The notes under the pieces are model-generated. The model was not told where the DNA came from, made no database searches, and saw only the letters and a program-made list of their open reading frames with translations. Positions 16,160 to 23,554 of a DNA stretch of 40,692 nt are shown here, one piece after another. Source of the stretch: Treponema sp. (GTDB taxonomy: Bacteria > Spirochaetota > Spirochaetia > Treponematales > Treponemataceae); assembly GCA_017395545.1 (NCBI GenBank), contig JAFPUF010000062.1:1-40692 (forward strand), written 5' to 3'. The stretch's first letter is position 1, and every line of letters starts with the position of its first letter. Made by a program: the position numbers and the translations under genes.

Positions 16160-16171
16160 CGGCTACAATCC

Positions 16172-16780
16172 TTAGCGCATTTTCCGGATTTCGAAGTTTC
16201 TGTACGGACTTGACGGAAGCGTAAATCTGTACGGATTATCCTCAGCTTTTTCCAGATTCGCAATTCTCACAGAATCATTATCATCTTTTATTAAAAACCA
16301 GTCCTCAGTATTCTTAAATTCAAGGAAATTCATTTTTTCACAACCGGAAAAAGCCTGTTTCCCGATTTTCTGAACCGTCGCAGGAATAGAAACTTTTTCA
16401 AGATTCTTGCACTCAGCAAACGCCTGCTCATTAATAGAAATCAGATTCCCGGGAAACACAATGCCAATCAGATTATGATTTCCCTTAAAAGGCGTGTCAT
16501 ACACCCTCGAAAGTTCCTGAACCTCAGAAAGGTCAAGATGTACACGGACGGGGCTTTCACGGATAATTTCTGAAAGTTTATGGACGGTTTTGTTCCCGAC
16601 TGTTCCTCTGGCTGTGACCGAAACTTCACTGCCCGGGGGAAGCATGGAAAGCGCAGTCTCGAAATCTGAGATCTCAACAGAATTTTTTCCGCTGGACACC
16701 TCAACTTTCAATACAGAAAATTCTGAGTTTTCATCCCCTTCGTGTGAAACAGAAATAGAAACCTTATGAAATTTTCGCAT
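16172..16780 (-). CDS. BspA-type leucine-rich-repeat protein
   Basis: This 202-residue protein contains a few LRR_5 (BspA-like) repeats at about residues 100-165, recognisable from the 'I-x-F-P-x-x-L-x-x-I-x-x-x-A-F-x-x-C' periodicity (VFPGNLISINEQAFAEC, then SIPATVQKIGKQAFSGC). No signal peptide is visible, so unlike most BspA-like proteins it is probably cytoplasmic, or a shortened family member. The N-terminal ~90 residues are unassigned. An AGGGGG ribosome-binding site precedes the ATG. The family commonly mediates protein interactions. I cannot suggest a partner. Confidence 0.7.
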   Translation of the reverse strand: MRKFHKVSISVSHEGDENSEFSVLKVEVSSGKNSVEISDFETALSMLPPGSEVSVTARGTVGNKTVHKLSEIIRESPVRVHLDLSEVQELSRVYDTPFKGNHNLIGIVFPGNLISINEQAFAECKNLEKVSIPATVQKIGKQAFSGCEKMNFLEFKNTEDWFLIKDDNDSVRIANLEKAEDNPYRFTLPSSPYRNFEIRKMR

Positions 16781-16859
16781 AGTTCCCCCTGAAAAAAAAT
16801 TGCTTTTGAAATTTTAACATAAATTCAGAATATTTCAAGTTATTTTTATAATTTACTGA

Positions 16860-16865
16860 TAAAAT
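16860..16865 (+). promoter_or_regulatory. -10 element directly before the permease start
   Basis: TAAAAT ends 7 nt before ATG 16873, with no Shine-Dalgarno between them. A second TATAAT at 16847-16852 would instead give a leader of about 13 nt. Confidence 0.45.
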
Positions 16866-16872
16866 ACCCCTT

Positions 16873-18039
16873 ATGAATAAGTTTTTCCCATGGCTAAAAA
16901 AAATCTTCATTAAAGATATTATGCTTTCTGTCTCACTTCTGGCAGCCGCAATCTCGCTTTTCATCACGCCCCCTTCAAAAGAACTCCTTAATGACATCAA
17001 CTGGCGGACTCTCGCAACTCTTTTTATGCTTCTCTCAGTTCTGGAAGGTTTCAAAAGTGAAAACATCTTTGAACCGGTTTTAAGGCGTGCTAAAAATCTT
17101 TCTTCGATAAAAAACCTCACACTCTTTCTGGTTTTCGGTGTTTTTTTCACTTCAATGTTCGTAACTAATGATGTCTCCCTGATTATTTTTGTTCCACTGA
17201 CCATCATTCTCTTCAGGCAGGGCGGAAACGAAAAATTTATTCTTCCAGTTCTTACATTCGAAAATATTGCGGCAATCCGTGGCTCACTTTTGATGCCGTT
17301 CGGAAGCCCTCAGAATCTTTTTCTGTATGCCAAAAGCGGAATCTCCACACCGGATTTCATTCTTATGATGCTTCCACTGTGGATTTTCAGTGCAGGTCTT
17401 CTTTTTGTATTTGTTTCCGTACTGTACAGGAAAGGAAAACCACAGATTAGTAATAATCATAATTCATCTGATGTAACTGGAGCTGAAAATACCAGTAATT
17501 CAAAAGCCCACAATTTGCGAAAGCTCATGTATCAGCTGCTTTTTGTGCTTGTTGTCGCTTCTATTGTAACGCGCACTCACTATTATCCGGTTGTACTCGG
17601 CATAGTCTTTCTCACGCTTTTAATTGGAGACAGAAAGATTCTCCTAAAAACTGATTATGTTCTTCTTCTGACTTTCCTCTGTTTTTTCACTTTTTCATCT
17701 TCGATTTGCAGGCATCCTGCCATTTCAAAATTTCTTTCTGATTCTGTAGCCGGTCATGAATACATCTGGAGTATTCTGCTCAGCCAGATTATTTCAAATG
17801 TGCCTGCAAGCATAGTTCTGTACCCGTTTTCAACAAATCTTCGTGCACTTTTGTATGGCCTCGACAGCGCAGGCCTCTGCTCCATAATCGGAAGTCTCGC
17901 AAGCGTCATTAATCTCCGTCTTTATATCAGGGAGTATCCTGGCAAAGGGCTCTCTTTCATCAAAAGTTTCACCTGGATCAGCCTGGTCTTCTTTGCAATT
18001 GTCGTACTGCCTCAGTTATGGTTGATTAAAGTGCTATAA
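16873..18039 (+). CDS. SLC13/ArsB-like anion permease
   Basis: This 388-residue polytopic inner-membrane protein has about ten hydrophobic segments. It belongs to the ion-transporter superfamily that includes CitMHS, SLC13 (divalent anion:Na+ symporters) and ArsB/NhaD. Supporting features are the FVTNDVSLIIFVPLTI segment near residues 95-113, the family's hairpin with a conserved 'T-N-D/N', and its pseudo-repeat NVPASIVLYPFSTN near residues 311-325. The substrate cannot be told; a dicarboxylate or similar anion is likely. The middle loop (about 190-215) is polar and Asn/Ser rich. No ribosome-binding site is visible; a -10 hexamer abuts the start. Its stop codon overlaps the promoter of the next gene. 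Confidence 0.75.
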   Translation: MNKFFPWLKKIFIKDIMLSVSLLAAAISLFITPPSKELLNDINWRTLATLFMLLSVLEGFKSENIFEPVLRRAKNLSSIKNLTLFLVFGVFFTSMFVTNDVSLIIFVPLTIILFRQGGNEKFILPVLTFENIAAIRGSLLMPFGSPQNLFLYAKSGISTPDFILMMLPLWIFSAGLLFVFVSVLYRKGKPQISNNHNSSDVTGAENTSNSKAHNLRKLMYQLLFVLVVASIVTRTHYYPVVLGIVFLTLLIGDRKILLKTDYVLLLTFLCFFTFSSSICRHPAISKFLSDSVAGHEYIWSILLSQIISNVPASIVLYPFSTNLRALLYGLDSAGLCSIIGSLASVINLRLYIREYPGKGLSFIKSFTWISLVFFAIVVLPQLWLIKVL

Positions 18040-18051
18040 TTCTATTATAAT
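18022..18051 (+). promoter_or_regulatory. Promoter of the DUF1846 gene
   Basis: TTGATT (18022-18027), an 18-bp spacer and TATAAT (18046-18051) overlap the end of the permease gene. The hexamer ends 11 nt before ATG 18063, leaving a leader of only about 4-5 nt. Confidence 0.5.
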
Positions 18052-18062
18052 TAAATTCCGTT

Positions 18063-19538
18063 ATGAAAAACGGATTTGATAATGAAAAGTATCTGCGGAT
18101 ACAGTCAGAACACATTAAGGAACGTATTGCCAAGTTCGGCAATAAACTTTATCTGGAATTTGGCGGCAAATTATTTGATGATTACCACGCAAGCCGCGTT
18201 CTTCCCGGTTTCCAGCCGGATTCAAAGCTAAAAATGCTTATGCAGCTCGCTGACATGGCGGAAATTGTCATCGCAATCAGTGCAGTTGACATCGAAAAAA
18301 ACAAAGTCCGTGGAGATTTGGGCATAACTTACGACAAAGATGTTCTCCGTCTGCGCGATGAGTTCCAGAATCTCGGTCTCATGGTCGGTTCTGTCGTAAT
18401 CACTCATTTTAAAGGGCAGGAAGGCGCAAAAGCATTCAGAAACAAGCTCAAGAGAATGGGCATCAACTGCTACTATCACTACATGATTGAGGGCTACCCT
18501 CAGAATGTCGCATTGATTGACTCTGACGAAGGATATGGAAAGAATGATTATGTCGAGACAACACGCCCGCTGGTAGTCGTAACTGCTCCTGGCCCTGGCA
18601 GCGGAAAAATGGCAGTCTGCTTGAGCCAGCTTTATCAAGAACAGAAGCGGGGAATCAAAGCAGGATACGCAAAATTTGAAACCTTCCCAATCTGGAACCT
18701 TCCTCTCAAACACCCGGTAAACCTCGCTTACGAGGCCGCCACAGCAGATTTGAACGATGTCAACATGATTGACCCCTTCCATCTTGAAGCTTATGGCGAG
18801 ACAACCGTAAACTACAACCGGGACATCGAGATTTTCCCGGTCTTAAACGCAATCTTCGAAGGAATCTACGGCGAGAACCCATACAAGTCACCGACAGACA
18901 TGGGCGTCAACATGGCAGGCTACTGTATTTTCGACGACGATGCATGCAGTGAGGCTTCAAATCAGGAAATCATCCGCCGTTACTTCACAGCCCTCGACGA
19001 CCTTATCGAGGACAAAGCAACCGAAAACGAGGTCAATAAAATCGCCCTTCTTATGAAGCAGGCAAAAATCACCCCGGAAGACCGAAAAGTAGTCGTCCCT
19101 GCAAACGAACGTGGAGCAAAAGCAAACGCCCCTGCCGCCGCAATCGAACTTGCCGACGGAACAATCATCACGAGCGAGACTTCAAGCCTTTTGGGAACTT
19201 GTGCCGCTCTCATCTTGAACGCAACAAAGCACCTCGCTGGAATCGACCACAAAGTCAAGCTCATTCCAAAAAATATGATTGAGCCAATCCAGAACATGAA
19301 GGTCAACTACCTCAAAGGAAACAATCCCCGATTGCACACTGATGAGGTTCTCGTAGCCCTCGCAATGCTTTCTCCGACCGACGAAAACTGCAAAAAAGCT
19401 CTCGAACAGCTTCCGAAACTCGACGGCTGTCAGGTTCACACCACGGTAATGCTCTCCGAAGTAGACCGAAAGATTTTCAAAAAACTCGGCGTGAATGTAA
19501 CGATGGAGCCAGTGCTTAAAAAAAGCGGAAGAAAGTAG
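18063..19538 (+). CDS. DUF1846 family protein
   Basis: This 491-residue protein matches the DUF1846 (UPF0371) family along its whole length; family members are usually about 490-505 residues. Recognisable features are GFDNEKYLRIQSEHIKERI at the N-terminus, the early GGKLFDDYHA, a P-loop-like PGPGSGKMA near residues 176-184, and LHTDEVLVALA near 423. The function is not established; a nucleotide-binding role is suggested by the glycine-rich loop. The family is common in Firmicutes and other anaerobes. A terminator follows directly, so this gene ends its transcription unit. Confidence 0.88.
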   Translation: MKNGFDNEKYLRIQSEHIKERIAKFGNKLYLEFGGKLFDDYHASRVLPGFQPDSKLKMLMQLADMAEIVIAISAVDIEKNKVRGDLGITYDKDVLRLRDEFQNLGLMVGSVVITHFKGQEGAKAFRNKLKRMGINCYYHYMIEGYPQNVALIDSDEGYGKNDYVETTRPLVVVTAPGPGSGKMAVCLSQLYQEQKRGIKAGYAKFETFPIWNLPLKHPVNLAYEAATADLNDVNMIDPFHLEAYGETTVNYNRDIEIFPVLNAIFEGIYGENPYKSPTDMGVNMAGYCIFDDDACSEASNQEIIRRYFTALDDLIEDKATENEVNKIALLMKQAKITPEDRKVVVPANERGAKANAPAAAIELADGTIITSETSSLLGTCAALILNATKHLAGIDHKVKLIPKNMIEPIQNMKVNYLKGNNPRLHTDEVLVALAMLSPTDENCKKALEQLPKLDGCQVHTTVMLSEVDRKIFKKLGVNVTMEPVLKKSGRK

Positions 19539-19551
19539 AAATAATGAAAGT

Positions 19552-19579
19552 CAGGGCAAAATAACTGCCCTGTTTTTTT
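19552..19579 (+). terminator. Terminator after the DUF1846 gene
   Basis: A perfect stem CAGGGCA/TGCCCTG with a 7-nt loop is followed by seven T. Confidence 0.9.
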
Positions 19580-19651
19580 GGGGGGACAACCGAGTTTTCG
19601 TTTTATGATAAAGAGTTTCCAAAAATACAGGCTGTCCGGAATTACTGAAAA

Positions 19652-20623
19652 CTAAAGATTTTGTATTTCTGCTTCTGACAGTCCGGTTAATTGAGTGATT
19701 TGAGCTATTGGCATACCAGCAGAAATCATATTTTGGGCTACTTGTTGAATACCTTGTTGCATTCCTTGTTGCATTCCTTGTTGCATTCCTTGTTGAATTC
19801 CTTGTTGAATTCCTTGTTTTAATCCCTCTTCGCGACCTTCTTTTAATCCTTTTTCGTGACCATTTTTATATCCCTGTTCATTTGCATTAAACACAATTGT
19901 ATTGTAATCCCTTCGGGCTTTATCAATGGAATTCTGCTGAGCCCAGAGAATTTCATCCTTGCTTACGGTACAAAGAGAAGATTTTGCGTTCATAAGGCCT
20001 CCTTCCGAGCTGATTATTTCGTCAATGTATCCTGTATAGCGTTCGTCGCCTGCATATGAAAGAAATAATCCCCATTTTTCGAGTTTTGAAAGTTCTTTTG
20101 CAGGTTTTCCAAGCAGATCGTGTATCTTTGTCAGTTCCAGAAAAATTATGTTCGTTCTGTCGGACAGGCGCCCGCCATTATCTTTACGCATAGTATACCA
20201 CGACAGAGGTGAAATGTCATCTTTGTCGAAAACAAAATCCAGAACAGAAATCTGGTAAACTGCGGGCGTATGCCAGTTATCGCCTGATTTGTTATTAGTG
20301 CTCAAAAGCCTTGCCGCCTGGATTTCTGCACGTGCTGAATAGTCATAGTTTTCCTGTCTGGACTGCATCTCAATGTCTGCCCGCTCGCCGTCTTCAAATT
20401 TCACGCTGACATCAAAACTCATCTTATTCTGATTAATAATTTCGACAGGAGGTTCATTCTGGACGAGCTGTAAATCCTTGATTTTTCGGTTAAGAATTGT
20501 CGAGATAAAATCTGTCAGCGCCGCCTTTGATTCTTTAGTGTCTTGTGTAAACATAGCCTTGAACGACGAATCGTATTTCGGGTCAAGAAGGGCTGTTGGT
20601 GATGGTCTTAAAGAATGTTTCAT
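19652..20623 (-). CDS. Rpn/PD-(D/E)XK nuclease-family transposase-like protein
   Basis: This 323-residue protein belongs to the PD-(D/E)XK nuclease family transposase group, also called Rpn recombination-promoting nucleases. The N-terminus LLDPKYDSSFKAMFTQ is a family hallmark, followed by the core FDVSVKF...ADIEMQ near residues 72-92, which supplies the catalytic Asp and E-x-Q. The C-terminal tail (about 265-310) is a low-complexity run of QQG(I/M) units encoded by 12-bp tandem DNA repeats. I prefer ATG 20623, where GAGGT is at proper spacing, over the upstream in-frame GTG 20629, which almost touches that site. Such genes exist in many copies in spirochaetes. The role is likely DNA cleavage promoting recombination, or conflict; there is no sign of flanking terminal repeats. 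Confidence 0.85.
   Translation of the reverse strand: MKHSLRPSPTALLDPKYDSSFKAMFTQDTKESKAALTDFISTILNRKIKDLQLVQNEPPVEIINQNKMSFDVSVKFEDGERADIEMQSRQENYDYSARAEIQAARLLSTNNKSGDNWHTPAVYQISVLDFVFDKDDISPLSWYTMRKDNGGRLSDRTNIIFLELTKIHDLLGKPAKELSKLEKWGLFLSYAGDERYTGYIDEIISSEGGLMNAKSSLCTVSKDEILWAQQNSIDKARRDYNTIVFNANEQGYKNGHEKGLKEGREEGLKQGIQQGIQQGMQQGMQQGMQQGIQQVAQNMISAGMPIAQITQLTGLSEAEIQNL
19742..19825. repeat. 12-bp tandem repeat inside the Rpn-like gene
   Basis: About seven consecutive copies of the unit TTGTTG(C/A)ATTCC are seen on the plus strand; the first and last copies are degenerate. On the coding strand they give QQG(M/I) units. Since the unit is a multiple of three, copy-number change would alter length without frameshift. 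Confidence 0.9.
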
Positions 20624-20658
20624 ATTCACTACCTCGTAAAAATAGATTTCAAAAGAAC

Positions 20659-20679
20659 TTGTATTGTCCTTTAATACAA
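20659..20679. promoter_or_regulatory. Inverted repeat upstream of the Rpn-like gene
   Basis: Perfect 7-bp arms TTGTATT/AATACAA are separated by 7 bp, about 36 bp ahead of the ATG at 20623. This is a possible operator; no factor is assigned. The remaining sequence between 20624 and 20750 shows only AT-rich DNA and the GAGGT ribosome-binding site. Confidence 0.35.
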
Positions 20680-20750
20680 ATAGTGAGAAAAAAAAGTATT
20701 TTTGGTAATGAAAAGAAATAATTTTCTGTTAGATAAGATTTTTCTCAAAC

Positions 20751-20788
20751 AAAAAAGGCTTTCCTCAAAACGGGGAAAGCCTTTTTTG
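20751..20788. terminator. Bidirectional terminator after the 269-residue lipoprotein
   Basis: The stem AAAAAAGGCTTTCC/GGGGAAAGCCTTTTTT has a 7-nt loop and carries A and T tracts on both sides. It lies just after the minus-strand gene ending at 20811 and can work in either direction. Confidence 0.85.
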
Positions 20789-20810
20789 TTTAGCGTAAGT
20801 AGTTTACTGA

Positions 20811-21620
20811 TTACTCAGCAGGTTTTACTTCGATTGACTTAACGTCCAATCCACCAGTTCCGCTACCGCTTGATTTTTGAGCTCCGTTTCGGCTGAATAC
20901 GAGGTAAACAGAACCAGCTGCGCTGACTGTTCCTGTTACAGATACATCTGTTGAGCTTGCAGTAATATTATCAGAAGCAACAGAGCCAAGAAGTTTTCCG
21001 TCTTTGTCCATGAAAACTGCCTGAAGCGGGCCACCTGTAGGGCCATCAGATTCTTTAGCACCTTTGAAATCGACCTTTGCAGTAACAGTACCAGCTCCGT
21101 CGACAGCAATCTCAACAAATCTGTCAAATGCATCTTCAAAAGTTGAATCTTCGCTAATTGTAACACCTTCTGTCAAATCTACCCCTGCTCCTCCGTTATA
21201 ATTGAGGGCTGTTGCTGCAGCAACAAGTTCTTCTGTCAATTCAGCACCTGCGGTGTGTGTTGAACGGAAGCGGAGAGTTCCTGCTTTTGAACCTTTCCAA
21301 TGAAGAATAGCACCGTTAGAAAGTGTTTTTGTAGTTGCTGTTGATGCAATCGGCGAGCCGATAACATCTTTTGTAGCCATATCCCATCCATCTAAATCTG
21401 CAAGAACGACACCGTTTGTTCCACCAGCGAAGCTGTAAGTCTTTGCTGTAGCCTTCGCTGTCTCATTATCGACATTGCTTGGGTTGTCTGACGGAGTTGT
21501 AGTTGTTGTGCTTGATGAATCATCGTCATCGCTGTCTGAGCATGAGACGAACATACCTGCAGCAAAGAGCAGTGCGAGTGATGAAAGGACTGCGAGAGTC
21601 TTTTTAGTCGTTTTTTTCAT
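20811..21620 (-). CDS. Lipoprotein with beta-rich, possibly glycan-binding, domain
   Basis: This is a 269-residue predicted lipoprotein. The signal peptide ends FVSC (Cys27), followed by an acidic and Ser/Thr-rich spacer (SDSDDDDSSSTTTTT). The remaining ~220 residues are predicted mostly beta, with a pattern (YSFAGG...VVLADLDGWDM near the start; VSVTGTVSAAGSVYLVFSRNG near the end) like the non-catalytic modules attached to Treponema polysaccharide-degrading enzymes. No catalytic motif is seen. An AGGGG ribosome-binding site precedes the ATG, and a bidirectional terminator follows. The function is unknown; surface carbohydrate binding is a guess from domain style. Confidence 0.6.
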   Translation of the reverse strand: MKKTTKKTLAVLSSLALLFAAGMFVSCSDSDDDDSSSTTTTTPSDNPSNVDNETAKATAKTYSFAGGTNGVVLADLDGWDMATKDVIGSPIASTATTKTLSNGAILHWKGSKAGTLRFRSTHTAGAELTEELVAAATALNYNGGAGVDLTEGVTISEDSTFEDAFDRFVEIAVDGAGTVTAKVDFKGAKESDGPTGGPLQAVFMDKDGKLLGSVASDNITASSTDVSVTGTVSAAGSVYLVFSRNGAQKSSGSGTGGLDVKSIEVKPAE

Positions 21621-21726
21621 AATTTTACCCCTTTTTGTTTTTTTATGGTGTTTTTATAATACACGGTCGGTATAAGAATGTAACTGCAACTTTTTGAACT
21701 TTTCCGACTTATTTCAATTGTATTCT

Positions 21727-21754
21727 TTTACAATTCACAATAAAAATGTAAAAT
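21727..21754 (+). promoter_or_regulatory. Candidate promoter of the pyrophosphatase gene
   Basis: TTTACA and TAAAAT with a 16-bp spacer lie about 55 bp before ATG 21808. A perfect ATTGTA/TACAAT inverted repeat overlaps the -35. The call rests only on the hexamers. Confidence 0.4.
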
Positions 21755-21807
21755 ATTCCCTTGATAAAAAAATGCGCCGGGAAGGCGCCCAAACAGGAAA
21801 ACAGCTT

Positions 21808-23466
21808 ATGAAAAACACAATCTATGTCTTCGGACACAAAAATCCTGATACTGACTCGGTGGTTTCAGCAACCAGCTATGCCGCCCTAAAAAACTTGCAG
21901 GGCTGCCCGGAATACAAGGCCTGCCGTGCGGGAAAACTCAACCCGCAGACTGACTATATTTATAAAAAATTCGGCATTACTCCGCCTGAGTTCATTCCTG
22001 ACATGAATCCGAAAGTCGCCTATTACATGAGCGACGAGGTTGATGTCATAAATCAGATGACTCCTTTCTGGGAGGCTTCGGCTTTCATGCGTGAGAAGGG
22101 ACGCAAAGTTCTGCCTGTCGTAGACGATGAAGGACGCTACAAGGCGATTCTCAACTACAACTCGTTCACAAAAAAGATTTTTGGCATTTTGAGGCCGGAA
22201 CACCATATTTCCGTGGTCACGACCGTCGGGCTTATGTGCAAGACTTTGAGCGGCAAAATCGTCTGCGAGGGGAGCGAATCTGAGGTCCTCCACACTTACA
22301 CGGTTATTCCAGGCTCTTTAAGCCTCGAATCTTTTAAGAAGACTCTCGACGACCACAAGGACAAGGAAAGCTTAGTCGTAATCACAGGCGACCGTGAGGA
22401 CATTCAGAATCTCTGCCTTGAGCGGAAAGTCCGCACCCTGATTCTGAGTGCAGGGCGCGTGCCGAGCAAGGAAATTATTGAAAAGGCAAAATCGAGCGGA
22501 ACAAACATCATCGTAAGCAAATACGACACAGCTTCAACTTCTATGCTCGTTCTTTATTCAACCCCTGTTCGAGTTCTCTGCGACCAGACAATCAGGCCTA
22601 TCAAACGGGAGGACTCAATTCAGAAAATCATGCCGATGCTCAAAGAAGTCGCAAGTCAGATTCTTCCTGTCGTTGATGACGACGGAAAAATCGTTGGAAT
22701 GCTCTCCGAGATTGATGTTCACCACGAGTCAAAAATCCGCATTGCCCTCGTTGACCATAACGAAAAGACCCAGACCGTTGACGGAATCGACAATTATCAG
22801 ATTTCGGACATCGTTGACCATCACAGAATCGGATCTGTGAGCACGAAAACGCCGATTTCTTTCATCAACATGCCCCTTGGCTCGACATCAACTATCATAA
22901 CAAAACTTTTCCGTGACCAGAATATCGAAATTCCTCTGGATATCGCCCGTCTCCTCCTGTGCGGAATTCTGAGCGACACTTTAATTTTAAAAAGTGCCAC
23001 AACAACGCCGACTGATGTTGAGATTGCAGAACATCTTTCAAAACTCACGGGTCTTAACATAGAGAAACTTGGCGAGGAAATAATAAAGGCAGGAAGCAGA
23101 ATCGGAAACAGACCTTCATCTGAGGTAATCAACCAGGACATGAAGGAATACAAGGAAAACGGCGTAATTTACACGGTCAGTCAGATTGAGGTTGACGGAA
23201 CAGGCGAGATTCTCGGCCGCAAAGAAGAATTCCTTGCTGAACTTGAAATCGAGCGAAGAAGTCACGGAGCATTGTTCTCTACCCTTCTGGTAACGGACAT
23301 CTCAACCCTTTCTTCAGTAATGCTCGTCGCAAGCGAAGAAAAATTCCTTCAGGTTGTGAACTTCCCGAAAACAGACGAGCGGATCTACTTTTTGAAAGAT
23401 GTTGTCAGCCGTAAAAAACAGCTGATTCCAATGTTAAGCGAAATTCTTGCGAACTACGGTATATAA
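21808..23466 (+). CDS. Mn-dependent inorganic pyrophosphatase with CBS-DRTGG regulatory insert
   Basis: This 552-residue family II (DHH) pyrophosphatase hydrolyses PPi to phosphate in the cytoplasm. The N-terminal metal motif HKNPDTD is at residues 10-16. A CBS domain begins near 70-130. A DRTGG-type region follows, then a second CBS (SQILPVVDDDGKIVGMLSE). DHHRIGS supplies the DHH catalytic histidines, and a DHHA2 domain ends the protein. CBS-DRTGG forms are known to be regulated by adenine nucleotides and diadenosine polyphosphates. The open frame continues upstream to 21694, but ATG 21808, preceded by AGGAAA, aligns with the family N-terminus. GC-rich hairpins follow. The family call is firm. 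Confidence 0.92.
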   Translation: MKNTIYVFGHKNPDTDSVVSATSYAALKNLQGCPEYKACRAGKLNPQTDYIYKKFGITPPEFIPDMNPKVAYYMSDEVDVINQMTPFWEASAFMREKGRKVLPVVDDEGRYKAILNYNSFTKKIFGILRPEHHISVVTTVGLMCKTLSGKIVCEGSESEVLHTYTVIPGSLSLESFKKTLDDHKDKESLVVITGDREDIQNLCLERKVRTLILSAGRVPSKEIIEKAKSSGTNIIVSKYDTASTSMLVLYSTPVRVLCDQTIRPIKREDSIQKIMPMLKEVASQILPVVDDDGKIVGMLSEIDVHHESKIRIALVDHNEKTQTVDGIDNYQISDIVDHHRIGSVSTKTPISFINMPLGSTSTIITKLFRDQNIEIPLDIARLLLCGILSDTLILKSATTTPTDVEIAEHLSKLTGLNIEKLGEEIIKAGSRIGNRPSSEVINQDMKEYKENGVIYTVSQIEVDGTGEILGRKEEFLAELEIERRSHGALFSTLLVTDISTLSSVMLVASEEKFLQVVNFPKTDERIYFLKDVVSRKKQLIPMLSEILANYGI

Positions 23467-23470
23467 AAAA

Positions 23471-23553
23471 AGGGGGAAGTCTCCCCCTGCGCCTCATCTA
23501 AAGAATCGGCTACCCCCTCTGCAGGGGTAGTTTCCTACCCCCGCAACGCCCCC
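23471..23553. terminator. GC-rich double hairpin between convergent genes
   Basis: GGGGGA...TCCCCC (23472-23487) is followed by CTACCCC/GGGGTAG (23510-23530) with TTT, then runs of C. It likely terminates the pyrophosphatase transcript. Its composition differs from the surroundings and may derive from a dispersed repeat. Confidence 0.5.
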
Positions 23554-23554
23554 C

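Noticed and set aside
19742..19825. Possible CRISPR-like or satellite array
   Set aside because: The repeats are 12 bp, contiguous and without spacers, and they lie in frame within a coding region.
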